A DNA stretch of 64,000 bases from an uncultured Rhodospira sp. (lineage in GTDB: Bacteria > Pseudomonadota > Alphaproteobacteria > Rhodospirillales > Rhodospirillaceae): the NCBI RefSeq assembly GCF_937138205.1, contig NZ_CAKZOT010000114.1, positions 62,001 to 126,000 of the forward strand, read 5' to 3'. A model generated the notes under the pieces. It was given only the letters and a program-made list of their open reading frames with translations. It made no database searches and was not told the DNA's origin. Shown piece after piece: positions 47,269 through 56,059 of this stretch. Numbering within the stretch: the stretch's first letter is position 1; each line of letters begins with the position of its first letter. Position numbers and translations under genes: made by a program.

Positions 47269-49653
47269 TTACCGTGCCAGCACGAAGTCCGTGCCCCGGC
47301 TGATGCCCACCGGCGTCACCATGGTCCGGCCGGCGATGCCGCCGCGGGTCGCCGCGTGGGCCAGCAACTGCTCCTCCAGCTTCTGCACCACCACGGGCAC
47401 GGCATCCTCGACGTAGCTCTTGATCTCGACCACCGTCACCTGGCCGTCCCGGGGCGCGCGGTCGGCGCGGCGCACCCCGCCGCCGGCGCCGAAGCCTTCC
47501 AGGAAGGCGTAGGTAAACAGGCCGTGCCCCAGGATGTCGTACTCGGGCGCCTCCTGCCCGGCCCGGGCAGCGGTCAGAACATGCACCCCGGTCTCGCGGC
47601 TGAGCGAGTCGAGGAATCGCCGCTGTTCGAAGCCGTCGAACTGGCTCAGCGCCGCGCCGGCCCCGCAGGCATCGACCAGCAGCAGCATTTTCTGCGCCGG
47701 AATGCGTCGCAGCAGGTCGGCCAGTTCCTCGGCCGAGATCCCCTGGCTTCGCACGCCGGAGGCCGAGGCCTGCGACAGGTCGGCGGGCAGGAAATACCAG
47801 TCGCTGTCCAGGGCCTTGCCGTGACCGGCGAGATAGAGGATCAGCACATCGGACGGCGAGATGGTCTGCAGGCTTTGCAGGTGAGCGCGGATGGCGCTCT
47901 TCGTGGCCTGACGGTTGGTCAGCAGAGTCTGCCGCACACCCGAATAGGGCGTCCGCACACCGCGCTGGAAGAGCTGCGAGACCGACTGCGCGTCGGCCAC
48001 GGCGAAGGTCAGGGCGCCCAGCCCGGCGGCCTGATAGGCATTGATGCCCACCGCCGTCAGGTAGAGCTGGCCGCCGCTGACGCCGCCGCCGGAGGCCTGC
48101 ACGCTGGCGGTGGCCGGGTCGCTGGCCACGCCCTGCCAGCCCAGCGCGACGGCGGAGAAGGCGTTGCGCCCGGGCACCGCCGGGACCGCGAAGGTGACGG
48201 TCCGTCCGACCCCATCGCCGGACTCGTTGATGTCGGCGACGATGGCCTCGGGCGGCACACGCTTGTCATTGTTGTAGAGGCGGACGTCGGGCCGCGTGCC
48301 GTCGCTGCGGTTGACCGCCTTGACGGTGACGGTCACCGTCTCGCCCGGTGCCACGCCGCCGGAGGGCGAAACGGACACGGTCACCTCGGGCGGCAGACGC
48401 ACCTCCTGCTGGATGGCCACCGACGGCCTGGTCGACAGCGCCATGCCCGGCTGTACGGATTTGGTCAGAAGGCCGGGTTCAAAATAGGTCTTGGCGAAGC
48501 GGTCCACCGGCAGGTCGCCGGCCGGGGTGCTCCAGACCACATCCTCGTAGGTGTCTATGGCGCCGTCGTAACGCCCCTCGGGCGAGACCACGGCCCAGCC
48601 GCCGGCGTTGGAGATCATGTGGGCAAGCAGCCGGAAGCTTTGACCATCCAGAACATGGACGGTGCCGTCGCCGCTGGCGGCCAGGATGCGGTCGGGACCG
48701 CTGCGCATGGCCACGTCGGTCACTGGCCCGGGCACCGGAGTCGGAAGGCGGGTGGCCTGCCCGCCGGAATGCTTGGCGAGGCCACCGTTGGAATCGCCGG
48801 AGACGGCCAGCCCGCCGGGCGCGGCCGACACGGCCGTCACTTCGGCATCGTGGGCACGCGCCTGCGCGATGCGCTGCCCGCTGGCCGCGTCCCAGATCTC
48901 GACGGTGCCGTTGGACAGACCCGCCACGACGCGGCCGTCGGCGGACATGGCCAGCGCGCTCACCGGCGCGGCGGGGCGCACACTCCGGCCGGCTCCGGCC
49001 GCCCCGATCACCAGCGAGCCGTCGCTGAAGGCCGCCGCGAACCGGCCACCATCATCCCGTGCCACGTGGGTCACGGCGCCCGCGCCCCGGTGCAGCGACT
49101 GCGCCTGGCCGCTGGCCAGCGTCACACCGAGCACGGTGCCGTCCGACCGCCCGAAGATCGCCTGGCGCCCGTCCGGCGAGATGTTGACCGACTGGACATT
49201 GGATGACGCGGCCGATGGCAGGCCGGCGACCGGCCGCCCGCCCGGCGCTGGCAAGACACGCGCCTGACGGTCGGTCGAACCGAGCAGCACGAAGCCGCCG
49301 TTCGGCCCCACATGAATATCGCGCACCGGCCCCATCCCGGCGGCGGTCAGGCGCTGAACCTCCGCGCCCTCGCGCAGGTCCCACAGGGCGATGGCCCCAT
49401 TGCCCAGCACGGTCGCGGCGTGCGCCCATCCGGCGTCGATATCCAGGCCGCGGACCGCCCCGAGGTTGCCCCGGATTTGCAGCGTGGGCCGGAAGATTGT
49501 GCGGGTCTGGCTTTGCACCGCGCGGCCGACGGACCGGGTGCTGTTGCGCAGAACACTGGTCTGGGCCGCCGCGTCATACGCGGCGACCACACCGGCCCCA
49601 CAGACGAGGACCGCGATCAGGCAGGCCAATGGCGCGGGCGCAAAGCGTCTCAT
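47269..49653 (-). CDS. Exported WD40-like/caspase-family (peptidase C14) protein
   Basis: 794 residues. A signal peptide (about 1-31) is followed by beta-propeller-like WD40 repeats up to about residue 360 (for example VRGLDIDAGWAHAATVLGNG and MSADGRVVAGLSNGTVEIWD). A linker with an Ig-like stretch (about 420-520) precedes the caspase-like domain (about 530-760). Catalytic His611 lies in YLAGHGKALD and Cys663 in LLVDACGAG, both intact. Active metacaspase-like enzymes cleave after basic or acidic residues; specificity here is unknown. It has AGAGGA before the ATG and sits 140 bases ahead of the kinase gene. Confidence 0.88.
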   Translation of the reverse strand: MRRFAPAPLACLIAVLVCGAGVVAAYDAAAQTSVLRNSTRSVGRAVQSQTRTIFRPTLQIRGNLGAVRGLDIDAGWAHAATVLGNGAIALWDLREGAEVQRLTAAGMGPVRDIHVGPNGGFVLLGSTDRQARVLPAPGGRPVAGLPSAASSNVQSVNISPDGRQAIFGRSDGTVLGVTLASGQAQSLHRGAGAVTHVARDDGGRFAAAFSDGSLVIGAAGAGRSVRPAAPVSALAMSADGRVVAGLSNGTVEIWDAASGQRIAQARAHDAEVTAVSAAPGGLAVSGDSNGGLAKHSGGQATRLPTPVPGPVTDVAMRSGPDRILAASGDGTVHVLDGQSFRLLAHMISNAGGWAVVSPEGRYDGAIDTYEDVVWSTPAGDLPVDRFAKTYFEPGLLTKSVQPGMALSTRPSVAIQQEVRLPPEVTVSVSPSGGVAPGETVTVTVKAVNRSDGTRPDVRLYNNDKRVPPEAIVADINESGDGVGRTVTFAVPAVPGRNAFSAVALGWQGVASDPATASVQASGGGVSGGQLYLTAVGINAYQAAGLGALTFAVADAQSVSQLFQRGVRTPYSGVRQTLLTNRQATKSAIRAHLQSLQTISPSDVLILYLAGHGKALDSDWYFLPADLSQASASGVRSQGISAEELADLLRRIPAQKMLLLVDACGAGAALSQFDGFEQRRFLDSLSRETGVHVLTAARAGQEAPEYDILGHGLFTYAFLEGFGAGGGVRRADRAPRDGQVTVVEIKSYVEDAVPVVVQKLEEQLLAHAATRGGIAGRTMVTPVGISRGTDFVLAR

Positions 49654-49738
49654 CGCGGGTCCTCTCGTGCGGCGCCCCTGCCGAGGCGCGTTGCGTGTGC
49701 GGACAGGCTTGATCCGACTCGCTGTCGTAGCGCGTCGC

Positions 49739-50317
49739 TTACGAGTCGAGATTGACCAATTCAACCCGCCGGTTGGCCGGAGAGTTCGGCGCCGCCGGGT
49801 CCTTCAGCCGCTGCTCGCCGAAGCCCCGCGCCTGCAGGCGCGACGGCGCAATGCCGAAGTTCTCCACCAGGTACGACCGGACCGCCTCGGCGCGGCGTTG
49901 CGACAGGTCGGCATTATATGTTTCCCGGCCCGAGGCATCGGTGTGCCCGTAGACGCCGAACCGATAGGTCTTGAGTTCGTCCGACGACAGGGCGCGTCCA
50001 ATCTGGTTCAGGGTGGCCATCGATTGCGGCAGAATGCGGGCCGAGTCGAACGCGAACAGAATGCTGTCGAACGAGGCCGACAACTGCCCGAGTCCCTCCT
50101 CAGGCGACGGTTCCTCCGCCTCTGGCGTCGAATGGACCCGCAGGCCGCGCGTGCGCGGCGACAACATGCGGATGATGTCGTCGGAGTCCATTTCCGCGCC
50201 GGACGCCTCTGGAACATCGATCAGGTTGTCGTCGGCCGCCTGGGCGGGCCCGAGGGTGGCGCCTGTCGCGGTCGCCAGACCGACGACCAGAACCATGGCA
50301 ATGGCACGCGGCAACAT
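49739..50317 (-). CDS. OmpA-family protein (no beta-barrel)
   Basis: 192 residues. A signal peptide (about 1-27) is followed by an acidic spacer and a C-terminal OmpA-like domain (about 80-190). The peptidoglycan-binding motif is visible in YGHTDASGRETYNADLSQRR, with NRRVEL at the end. It lacks a porin barrel, so it is probably a periplasmic peptidoglycan anchor. AAGGAG precedes the ATG at good spacing. First gene of the caspase/kinase group; three 15-bp direct repeats lie just upstream. Confidence 0.9.
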   Translation of the reverse strand: MLPRAIAMVLVVGLATATGATLGPAQAADDNLIDVPEASGAEMDSDDIIRMLSPRTRGLRVHSTPEAEEPSPEEGLGQLSASFDSILFAFDSARILPQSMATLNQIGRALSSDELKTYRFGVYGHTDASGRETYNADLSQRRAEAVRSYLVENFGIAPSRLQARGFGEQRLKDPAAPNSPANRRVELVNLDS

Positions 50318-50331
50318 GGCTGCACTCCTTG

Positions 50332-50376
50332 TGATCCGGAGACGTTTGATCCGAGGTCGTGTGATCCGAAGGATCG
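50332..50376. repeat. Three 15-bp direct repeats upstream of the OmpA-type gene
   Basis: TGATCCGGAGACGTT (50332-50346), TGATCCGAGGTCGTG (50347-50361) and TGATCCGAAGGATCG (50362-50376) repeat with a period of exactly 15 bases, starting 15 bases before the ATG. The shared core is TGATCCG. Could be a regulator or mRNA-binding array, or replication slippage. Confidence 0.8.
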
Positions 50377-50482
50377 TGCTCTCGCCGCGCCGCAGCGCCC
50401 CCAAGAGGCCATGGGAGGGACCGTTGGGGCGCGCCGGACCCGGCGCGTGGCAGTCGTCGACCTTCAGCCCTTTCACAGTTGC

Positions 50483-50511
50483 ATAGTGGGGAATTATGGC
50501 GATTTTGTCAC
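50483..50511 (-). promoter_or_regulatory. Candidate promoter for the OmpA-caspase-kinase-hydrolase operon
   Basis: Minus-strand GTGACA (50511-50506) and CACTAT (50488-50483) with a 17-base spacer, in an AT-rich patch about 165 bases before the OmpA-type ATG. The -35 box matches five of six positions; the -10 box only three. Confidence 0.35.
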
Positions 50512-50560
50512 CCCCAAGCGGGCGCCTGACCGGCGGCGGCGCGTTTCAACTCCCGTGAGT

Positions 50561-51043
50561 TCAGAGATTGCCCATCTGGCGGGCGAGGGCCAAATCATAC
50601 TCCCCGGTGACCGGCTTCGTCTTACCGTCCTCGTCCATGATCGTAAAGCAGAACTCGAGTTTCGTGAAGTTGAACGAAATGGTCTCTATGGGACGGTCGC
50701 CGGACGAATTGGTCGTGTAGCGGGTAACCATTGCATTCCGAAAGATATATTCGGCGACGTTGACATTGTCCAAGTGAGTCGCGACCTGGTGGACTTCAAG
50801 ATGCGCGCTCGATTTCTTGGTGAACGCCTCCATGAGCAGCGACGCCGAGGCCTCGTCCAGGGCCTTCGTCAGGGTCACGTCAAAAACAACCGTTTCCGAT
50901 GCCATGCGTTTGGCGGCCGACTGCGACGGTGTGCTGATCGCGCGTTCAAGCCCCCAGTCGAACGTCAGGATATCCATCCAGTCCTTGTGGGTGCCGTGTG
51001 TCGCATTGCCCTTCACGGTGCCGTATTTCGCAAAAATCGCCAT
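50561..51043 (-). CDS. hcp: Hcp-family type VI secretion tube protein
   Basis: 160 residues, the family size. Typical blocks are WMDILTFDWGLER near residue 22, VVFDVTLTKALDEASASL, and VEVYI-like EYIFRNAMVTRY; the end is DGKTKPVTGEYDLALARQM. Hcp hexamers form the inner tube of type VI secretion. The usual tss genes are not in the window, so this is an orphan hcp. It lies 243 bases upstream of the OmpA-caspase-kinase genes on the same strand. Base composition is AT-richer than its neighbours. GAAGGA precedes the ATG. An effector or adaptor role in place of tube building is possible. Confidence 0.87.
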   Translation of the reverse strand: MAIFAKYGTVKGNATHGTHKDWMDILTFDWGLERAISTPSQSAAKRMASETVVFDVTLTKALDEASASLLMEAFTKKSSAHLEVHQVATHLDNVNVAEYIFRNAMVTRYTTNSSGDRPIETISFNFTKLEFCFTIMDEDGKTKPVTGEYDLALARQMGNL

Positions 51044-51078
51044 GACCGTGTCCTTCGTGATGGTGTGAGAGTGCGAAC

Positions 51079-51732
51079 CTAGACCTCGCTGCGGTCCACC
51101 ACCCAGGGCTCGCGGTCGGCGTCGGCGCACCACTCGATCATGGCCGGCAGGGCGTGAACCGCCTCCACGTACCCGGCGCAGACCTCGTCCAGGGGAACAC
51201 CGTAGGTGCGGAAGCGGCTGGCCACCGGGGCGAACATCGCGTCGGCGATGGTGAAGCGGCCGAACAGGAACGGCCCGCCGGCGCGGTGATGGGCGCGGCA
51301 GTCCCGCCACAGGGTGGCGATTCGATCGATGTCCGCTTGCACGTCCGGCGCCGCATCCATCGCTGGCCGGTCGCGGCGCGTGTTCATTGGCATCGCCCGG
51401 CGCAAGGCGGCGAAGCCGGCGTGCATCTCGGCCGCCACCGACCGGGCCACGGCCCGCGACGCCTGGCTGTCGGGCCACAGGCCGGCATCGGGGTGGCGTT
51501 CGGCGATGTACTCCAGGATGGCCAGCGACTCCCACACGGTCAGGTCGCCGTGGCGCAGCACCGGGACCGTCCCGGCCCCGGAATGCGCCAGGATGCGGTC
51601 GCGGGTGTCCGCTTGGTCGAGCGGGATCACCTCCTCGCGGAACGGAATGCCGGCGACGCGCAGGGCCAGCCACGGGCGCAGCGACCAGGAGGAGTACGTC
51701 TTGTTGCCGATGACGAGAATATAGTCTGCCAT
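51079..51732 (-). CDS. Glutathione S-transferase family protein
   Basis: 217 residues. The N-terminal thioredoxin fold has the beginning YILVIGNKTYSSWSLRPWLA, with likely catalytic Ser/Tyr and GAGTVPVL before the ESLAILEYIA glutathione-binding block. The C-terminal helical domain ends with the DADREPWVVDRSE segment. GSTs conjugate glutathione to electrophiles or act as reductases. Substrate not predictable. It is 35 bases upstream of hcp, but a functional link is not evident. Confidence 0.9.
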   Translation of the reverse strand: MADYILVIGNKTYSSWSLRPWLALRVAGIPFREEVIPLDQADTRDRILAHSGAGTVPVLRHGDLTVWESLAILEYIAERHPDAGLWPDSQASRAVARSVAAEMHAGFAALRRAMPMNTRRDRPAMDAAPDVQADIDRIATLWRDCRAHHRAGGPFLFGRFTIADAMFAPVASRFRTYGVPLDEVCAGYVEAVHALPAMIEWCADADREPWVVDRSEV

Positions 51733-51971
51733 GGGATGGGGACCTCGGACGGGACAGGAGACCCTCACACTAGCAGGACTTCCCCGACCGGGCACAGACC
51801 TTGCGCGCGGCCAGGCGCTGTTGCGAATCGGTGACGGCGGGGTATTATCCGTCGGCCGGACGTTTCCCCGCACCGGCGTTTCCTGCTAAGGGAGCGGACC
51901 GGAGCGGTTCGCCCCACCAGACGAATGCCCGGGCCGCCGGCCGTTCCCTCACCGCCCCACCGAAGGTATGC

Positions 51972-52268
51972 ATGGCGTCCAAGACCTCACAGCCCGCCGC
52001 CCCCGCCGCCGACGGCGCGCAGGCCGCGCAGGTTCCGGACGACATCGCGCGCCTGTCGTTCGAGGAGGCGCTCAAGGCTCTGGAGGAGATCGTGCAGCGC
52101 CTGGAGACCGGCCGCGTCGACCTGGACGCGGCGGTGGCGGCCTACGAACGCGGCGTCTGGCTGCGCAAGCACTGCGAAGCCCGCCTGGGCGAAGCGAGAA
52201 CCAAGGTGGAACGCATCGGCATCGGCGCCGACGGCGGTCCGTCGACCACCCCCCTGGACGTGGAGTAA
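51972..52268 (+). CDS. xseB: Exodeoxyribonuclease VII small subunit
   Basis: 98 residues. The XseB core is LSFEEALKALEEIVQRLETG, followed by DLDAAVAAYERGVWLRKHCE, a two-helix hairpin. It joins XseA to form the single-strand DNA exonuclease VII. It is the first gene of a string with ispA and dxs, a common alphaproteobacterial arrangement. The N-terminal 25 residues are Ala/Pro-rich and less conserved. xseA is not in the window. Confidence 0.93.
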   Translation: MASKTSQPAAPAADGAQAAQVPDDIARLSFEEALKALEEIVQRLETGRVDLDAAVAAYERGVWLRKHCEARLGEARTKVERIGIGADGGPSTTPLDVE

Positions 52269-52361
52269 GGGCCGCCGCGCCGTCACCACGGGCGCCCGGG
52301 CGCCCCGCCCTGCCCCACCCCGGCCCGGCCCGGACCCAGGACACTGACCAAGGAAGACCTC

Positions 52362-53306
52362 ATGCCCGAATCCGGGACCCTGACCGAAGTTGCCACCGAC
52401 CGCCCCGGCCCCGCCCTGAACGCCGCCATGGCCGAGACCAGCGAGGCCGTGAGCGCCCGCCTGTCCGAGTTGCTGTCGGAGGCCGACGCCCCCGAGGGCC
52501 GCGTCATCGAGGCCATGCGCTATTCCGCCCTGGCCGGCGGCAAGCGGCTGCGGCCGTTCCTGGTGGTGCGCTCGGCGGCGCTGTTCAACGTCTCGCCCAG
52601 CGCCGCGCTGACGGTGGCGGCGGCGCTGGAGATGGTGCACACGTATTCGCTGGTGCACGACGACCTGCCGGCCATGGACAACGACGACCTGCGGCGCGGC
52701 CGTCCCACCTGCCACAAGCAGTTCGACGAGGCCACCGCCATCCTGGCCGGCGACGGCCTGCTGACCCGCGCCTTCGAGGTGCTTTCCGATCCCGCCAGCC
52801 ACGCCGATCCGGCGGTGCGCTGCGAACTGGTGCGCGAACTGGCGGCGGCGGCCGGGGCACGCGGCATGGTCGGCGGCCAGATGGTCGACCTGATGGCTGA
52901 ACGCGGCATCGGCGACCCGGGCCTCGATGTCGCCAGCATCACCCGGATGCACCAGATGAAGACCGGCCGGCTGATCATCTTCGCCGGCATCGCCGGCCCG
53001 ATCATGGGCAAGGCCTCCAGCCGGATGCGTGCCTGCCTGCACGCCTACGCGAGGGACCTGGGGCTGGCCTTTCAGATCGCCGACGACGTGCTCGACGAGA
53101 CCGGCAGCGCCCAGGACCTGGGCAAGACCCCGGGCAAGGACGCGGCGAGCGGCAAGACCACGTTCGTCACCCTGCTTGGCCTGGAGGGCGCGCGCGAGCG
53201 GGCGCGGCTGCTGTCGGACCAGGCCGTGGCCCACCTGGATGTGTTCGGCCGCGAGGCCGATCTGCTGCGCGCGGTGGCGCGGTTCGTCGTGGAACGAGAC
53301 AAATAG
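52362..53306 (+). CDS. ispA: Polyprenyl diphosphate synthase (farnesyl-PP type)
   Basis: 314 residues. Trans-prenyltransferase motifs: GGKRLRPFLVVRSAA, the first Asp-rich motif DDLPAMDNDD, and the second DDVLDETG. It condenses IPP with DMAPP and GPP, feeding quinone and undecaprenyl synthesis. The presence of two residues between the aspartates and the overall length fit short-chain (C15) synthases, but chain length cannot be read with certainty. AAGGAAG precedes the ATG. Operon with xseB and dxs. Confidence 0.94.
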   Translation: MPESGTLTEVATDRPGPALNAAMAETSEAVSARLSELLSEADAPEGRVIEAMRYSALAGGKRLRPFLVVRSAALFNVSPSAALTVAAALEMVHTYSLVHDDLPAMDNDDLRRGRPTCHKQFDEATAILAGDGLLTRAFEVLSDPASHADPAVRCELVRELAAAAGARGMVGGQMVDLMAERGIGDPGLDVASITRMHQMKTGRLIIFAGIAGPIMGKASSRMRACLHAYARDLGLAFQIADDVLDETGSAQDLGKTPGKDAASGKTTFVTLLGLEGARERARLLSDQAVAHLDVFGREADLLRAVARFVVERDK

Positions 53307-53375
53307 ATAGACAGCTCCCCACGGGTCGGATTCCTTGCGGGTCGGTTGTGTGAGTAAACGAGAAGGACCAGAGCG

Positions 53376-55304
53376 TTGCCAGAACGCCCCGAGACCCCGG
53401 TGCTGGACACCGTGACGTTCCCCCAGGACATCCGCCACCTGTCGCTGGATGACCTGACCCGTTTGGCCGAGGAAGTGCGCGCCGAGGTGATCGACGCCGT
53501 CTCCTGCACCGGCGGGCACCTGGGCGCCGGGCTGGGCGTGGTGGAACTGACCGTGGCCCTCCACCACGTGTTCGAGACCCCGCACGACCGTATCATCTGG
53601 GACGTCGGCCACCAGTGCTACCCGCACAAGATGCTGACCGGCCGCCGCGACCGAATCCGCACGTTGCGCCAACCCGGGGGCCTGTCCGGGTTCACGCGCC
53701 GGGCGGAGAGCGAATACGACCCGTTCGGCGCCGGCCACAGCTCCACCTCGATCTCCGCCGGTCTCGGCATGGCCATCGCCCGCGATCTGGCCGGCGAGAC
53801 GCGCAGCGTCGTGTCCGTGATCGGGGACGGCTCGATGAGCGCCGGCATGGCCTACGAGGCCATGAACAACGCCGGCGACACCAATACGCGGCTGATCGTC
53901 ATCCTCAACGACAACGACATGTCGATCGCACCGCCCGTGGGTGCGCTGAGCGCGCACCTGTCGCGCCTGCTGTCGTCCAAGCCGTGGCTGTCGGTGCGCA
54001 ACGCCGCCAAGGACCTGGTCGCGCATCTGCCCCGGCCCATGGAACGCGCCGCGCGCCAGATGGACGAGTTCGCGCGCGGCTTCGTCACCGGCGGCACGCT
54101 GTTCGAGGAACTGGGCTTCTACTACGTCGGTCCCATCGACGGCCACCGGCTCGATCACTTGGTGCCGGTGCTGCGCAACGTGCGCGACACCAAGCAGGAC
54201 GGCCCGGTGCTGGTGCACGTGGTGACCAAGAAGGGGTACGGCTATCCGCCGGCCGAGACGTCGCCGGAGAAGTATCACGGCGTGGGCCGCTTCAATGTGG
54301 TGACGGGGGCGTTCCACAAACCGGCCGCGCAGGCCCCCAGCTACACCAGCGTGTTCGCCAAGGGTCTGATCGCCGAGGCCGAGCATGACGACCGCATCGT
54401 CGGCATCACCGCCGCCATGCCGGCCGGCACCGGCCTCGACAAGTTCGGCGATCACTTTCCCGAGCGCTGCTTCGACGTCGGCATCGCCGAGCAGCACGCG
54501 GTCACCTTCGCCGCCGGCATGACCTGCGAGGGCTTCAAGCCTTTCGTGGCCATCTATTCCTCGTTCATGCAGCGCGCCTACGACCAGATCGTGCACGACG
54601 TGGCCTTGCAGGGCCTGCCGGTGCGCCTGTGCATGGACCGCGCCGGCTATGTCGGGGCGGACGGCGCCACGCATCACGGCGCCTTTGACCTGCCGATGCT
54701 GCTGTGCCTGCCGGGCATGGTGATCATGGCGCCCTCGGACGAGGGCGAGATGATGCATATGATGGCCACCCTGGCCGCCTATGACGACGGCCCCAGCGCC
54801 ATCCGCTACCCGCGCGGCGAGGGCGAGGGCGTCGACCTGCCGGAGCGCGGCACGCCGCTGCCGATCGGCAAGGGCCGCGTGGTGCGCGAGGGCAAGGTGG
54901 TGGCCCTGCTGTCCCTGGGCACGCGGCTGTATCCGTGCCTGCGCGCGGCCGAGGATCTGGCCCAGCGCGGCCTGTCGCCGACCGTGGCCGACGCCCGCTT
55001 CGCCAAGCCCATGGACATGGACCTGCTGCGCCGCCTGGCCACCGAACACGAGGTGCTGGTGGTGGTCGAGGAGGGCTCGGTCGGCGGTTTCGGCGCCCAC
55101 GTGGTGCAGACGCTGGCCACCGAGGGTCTGTTGGACGCCGGACTCAAGGTGCGCACGCTGTGTATGCCCGACCGCTTCGTCGAGCAGGGCAAGCCTGAGC
55201 AGCAGCTCGTGGACGCTGGAGTCGATCCGGCCGGCATCGCCGCCACGGTGCTGGCCCTGCTGAACGGATCAACAGCCCTGGCCGAGCAGCCGGCGCGGGC
55301 GTGA
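53376..55304 (+). CDS. dxs: 1-deoxy-D-xylulose-5-phosphate synthase
   Basis: 642 residues, the standard length. It makes DXP from pyruvate and glyceraldehyde-3-phosphate with thiamine diphosphate. Motifs include [19 protein letters not shown], the ThDP block [18 protein letters not shown], and a transketolase pyrimidine-binding part with [12 protein letters not shown]. The start is TTG 53376 with AGAAGGA upstream, a slightly uncommon start codon. Last gene of the xseB-ispA-dxs group. The sequence following the stop forms hairpins that may act as a terminator. Confidence 0.95.
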   Translation: MPERPETPVLDTVTFPQDIRHLSLDDLTRLAEEVRAEVIDAVSCTGGHLGAGLGVVELTVALHHVFETPHDRIIWDVGHQCYPHKMLTGRRDRIRTLRQPGGLSGFTRRAESEYDPFGAGHSSTSISAGLGMAIARDLAGETRSVVSVIGDGSMSAGMAYEAMNNAGDTNTRLIVILNDNDMSIAPPVGALSAHLSRLLSSKPWLSVRNAAKDLVAHLPRPMERAARQMDEFARGFVTGGTLFEELGFYYVGPIDGHRLDHLVPVLRNVRDTKQDGPVLVHVVTKKGYGYPPAETSPEKYHGVGRFNVVTGAFHKPAAQAPSYTSVFAKGLIAEAEHDDRIVGITAAMPAGTGLDKFGDHFPERCFDVGIAEQHAVTFAAGMTCEGFKPFVAIYSSFMQRAYDQIVHDVALQGLPVRLCMDRAGYVGADGATHHGAFDLPMLLCLPGMVIMAPSDEGEMMHMMATLAAYDDGPSAIRYPRGEGEGVDLPERGTPLPIGKGRVVREGKVVALLSLGTRLYPCLRAAEDLAQRGLSPTVADARFAKPMDMDLLRRLATEHEVLVVVEEGSVGGFGAHVVQTLATEGLLDAGLKVRTLCMPDRFVEQGKPEQQLVDAGVDPAGIAATVLALLNGSTALAEQPARA

Positions 55305-55379
55305 GGGCCGAAAGCACTTCAAAAGAGGGTTCCTCGCCCCGCTGAGCGGGTAGCGACACCCCCTCTCATCCCTATCATA

Positions 55380-55601
55380 GTCATACCGGGCCACGGAAAT
55401 CGTGACACGTTTTCCGGACCGTCGGCACACGACCTTGGGAGATCCCTCGCGTCCTAACGGACGCTTCGGGATGACGTATGTATTTGCTTTTTTTAAAGAA
55501 AATCGTCATCCCGAGCGAGCGAGGCGAGCCGAGGGATCTCCCGCGTCGGCACCGCGCCCGGCGAATGGCGACGAGTCATGACTTCGGTCGGCTGGTATCA
55601 C
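55380..55601. repeat. Palindromic dispersed repeat, copy 2 (222 bp)
   Basis: Same outer arms (GTCATACC ... GGTATCAC) and inner arms as the copy at 43891. The two copies are nearly identical outside a deletion of about 60 bases in this one. The centre contains an A/T-rich run (about 55480-55505). The overall element is an imperfect palindrome able to fold into a long stem. No transposase frame is present, so it is non-autonomous. Confidence 0.9.
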
Positions 55602-55656
55602 ACGTCTCCGCCAGTGTTCGCGCGAGCCGACGGGTCGGCGCATGACCCCACCCCAA

Positions 55657-55762
55657 CCCTCCCCGTAAACGGGGAGGGAGTCCGGCCGGCACCCTCTTTA
55701 CGACGAACGCTCCAGCCCACCGGAAGGTGCCTACCTAACCCCTCCCCCATTTATGGGGGAGG
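55657..55762. repeat. Two strong hairpins in the dxs/DUF2442 intergenic region
   Basis: CCCTCCCCGT and ACGGGGAGGG (55657-55678) form a 10-bp stem with a 2-base loop. CCTCCCCCAT and ATGGGGGAGG (55741-55762) form another. Both have the C-rich/G-rich look of REP-type units. A weaker hairpin at 55338-55350 follows the dxs stop. They could terminate the two convergent units. Confidence 0.75.
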
Positions 55763-55774
55763 TCGGGAGGGGGT

Positions 55775-56044
55775 TCAGGCGGAAAACAGCGGCTTTGGAT
55801 GTGTGTGAATCAGATCGCCTCTCATCCACAGCGTGTCCGGGGACAGGTCGATGTCCTCGGTCCAGGTGACCACGCCGTTCGCGACATGGGCCTTCATGAA
55901 CAGGCCGTTCTCGACCAAGGGCGCGAAGGCAGGATATTTCAGATAGGGTTTCATGTCGAAGCGCCGCCGGTCCCCGGTGGCAAATGTCACCTCCAGCGTG
56001 AAGTCAGGGTGCGGCACGACCTGAACGGCATCCGGACTCATCAT
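55775..56044 (-). CDS. DUF2442-domain protein
   Basis: 89 residues, the normal size for DUF2442. It shows VQVVPHPDFTLEVTFATGD, MKPYLKYPAFAPL and a TWTEDIDLSPDTLWMRGD ending that typifies the family. DUF2442 proteins are small and often found beside DUF4160 in toxin-antitoxin-like pairs, but no partner is adjacent here. Function unknown. Two consecutive ATGs (56044 and 56041) are possible starts. Confidence 0.85.
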   Translation of the reverse strand: MMSPDAVQVVPHPDFTLEVTFATGDRRRFDMKPYLKYPAFAPLVENGLFMKAHVANGVVTWTEDIDLSPDTLWMRGDLIHTHPKPLFSA

Positions 56045-56059
56045 CGGTCGGCTCCGCCC

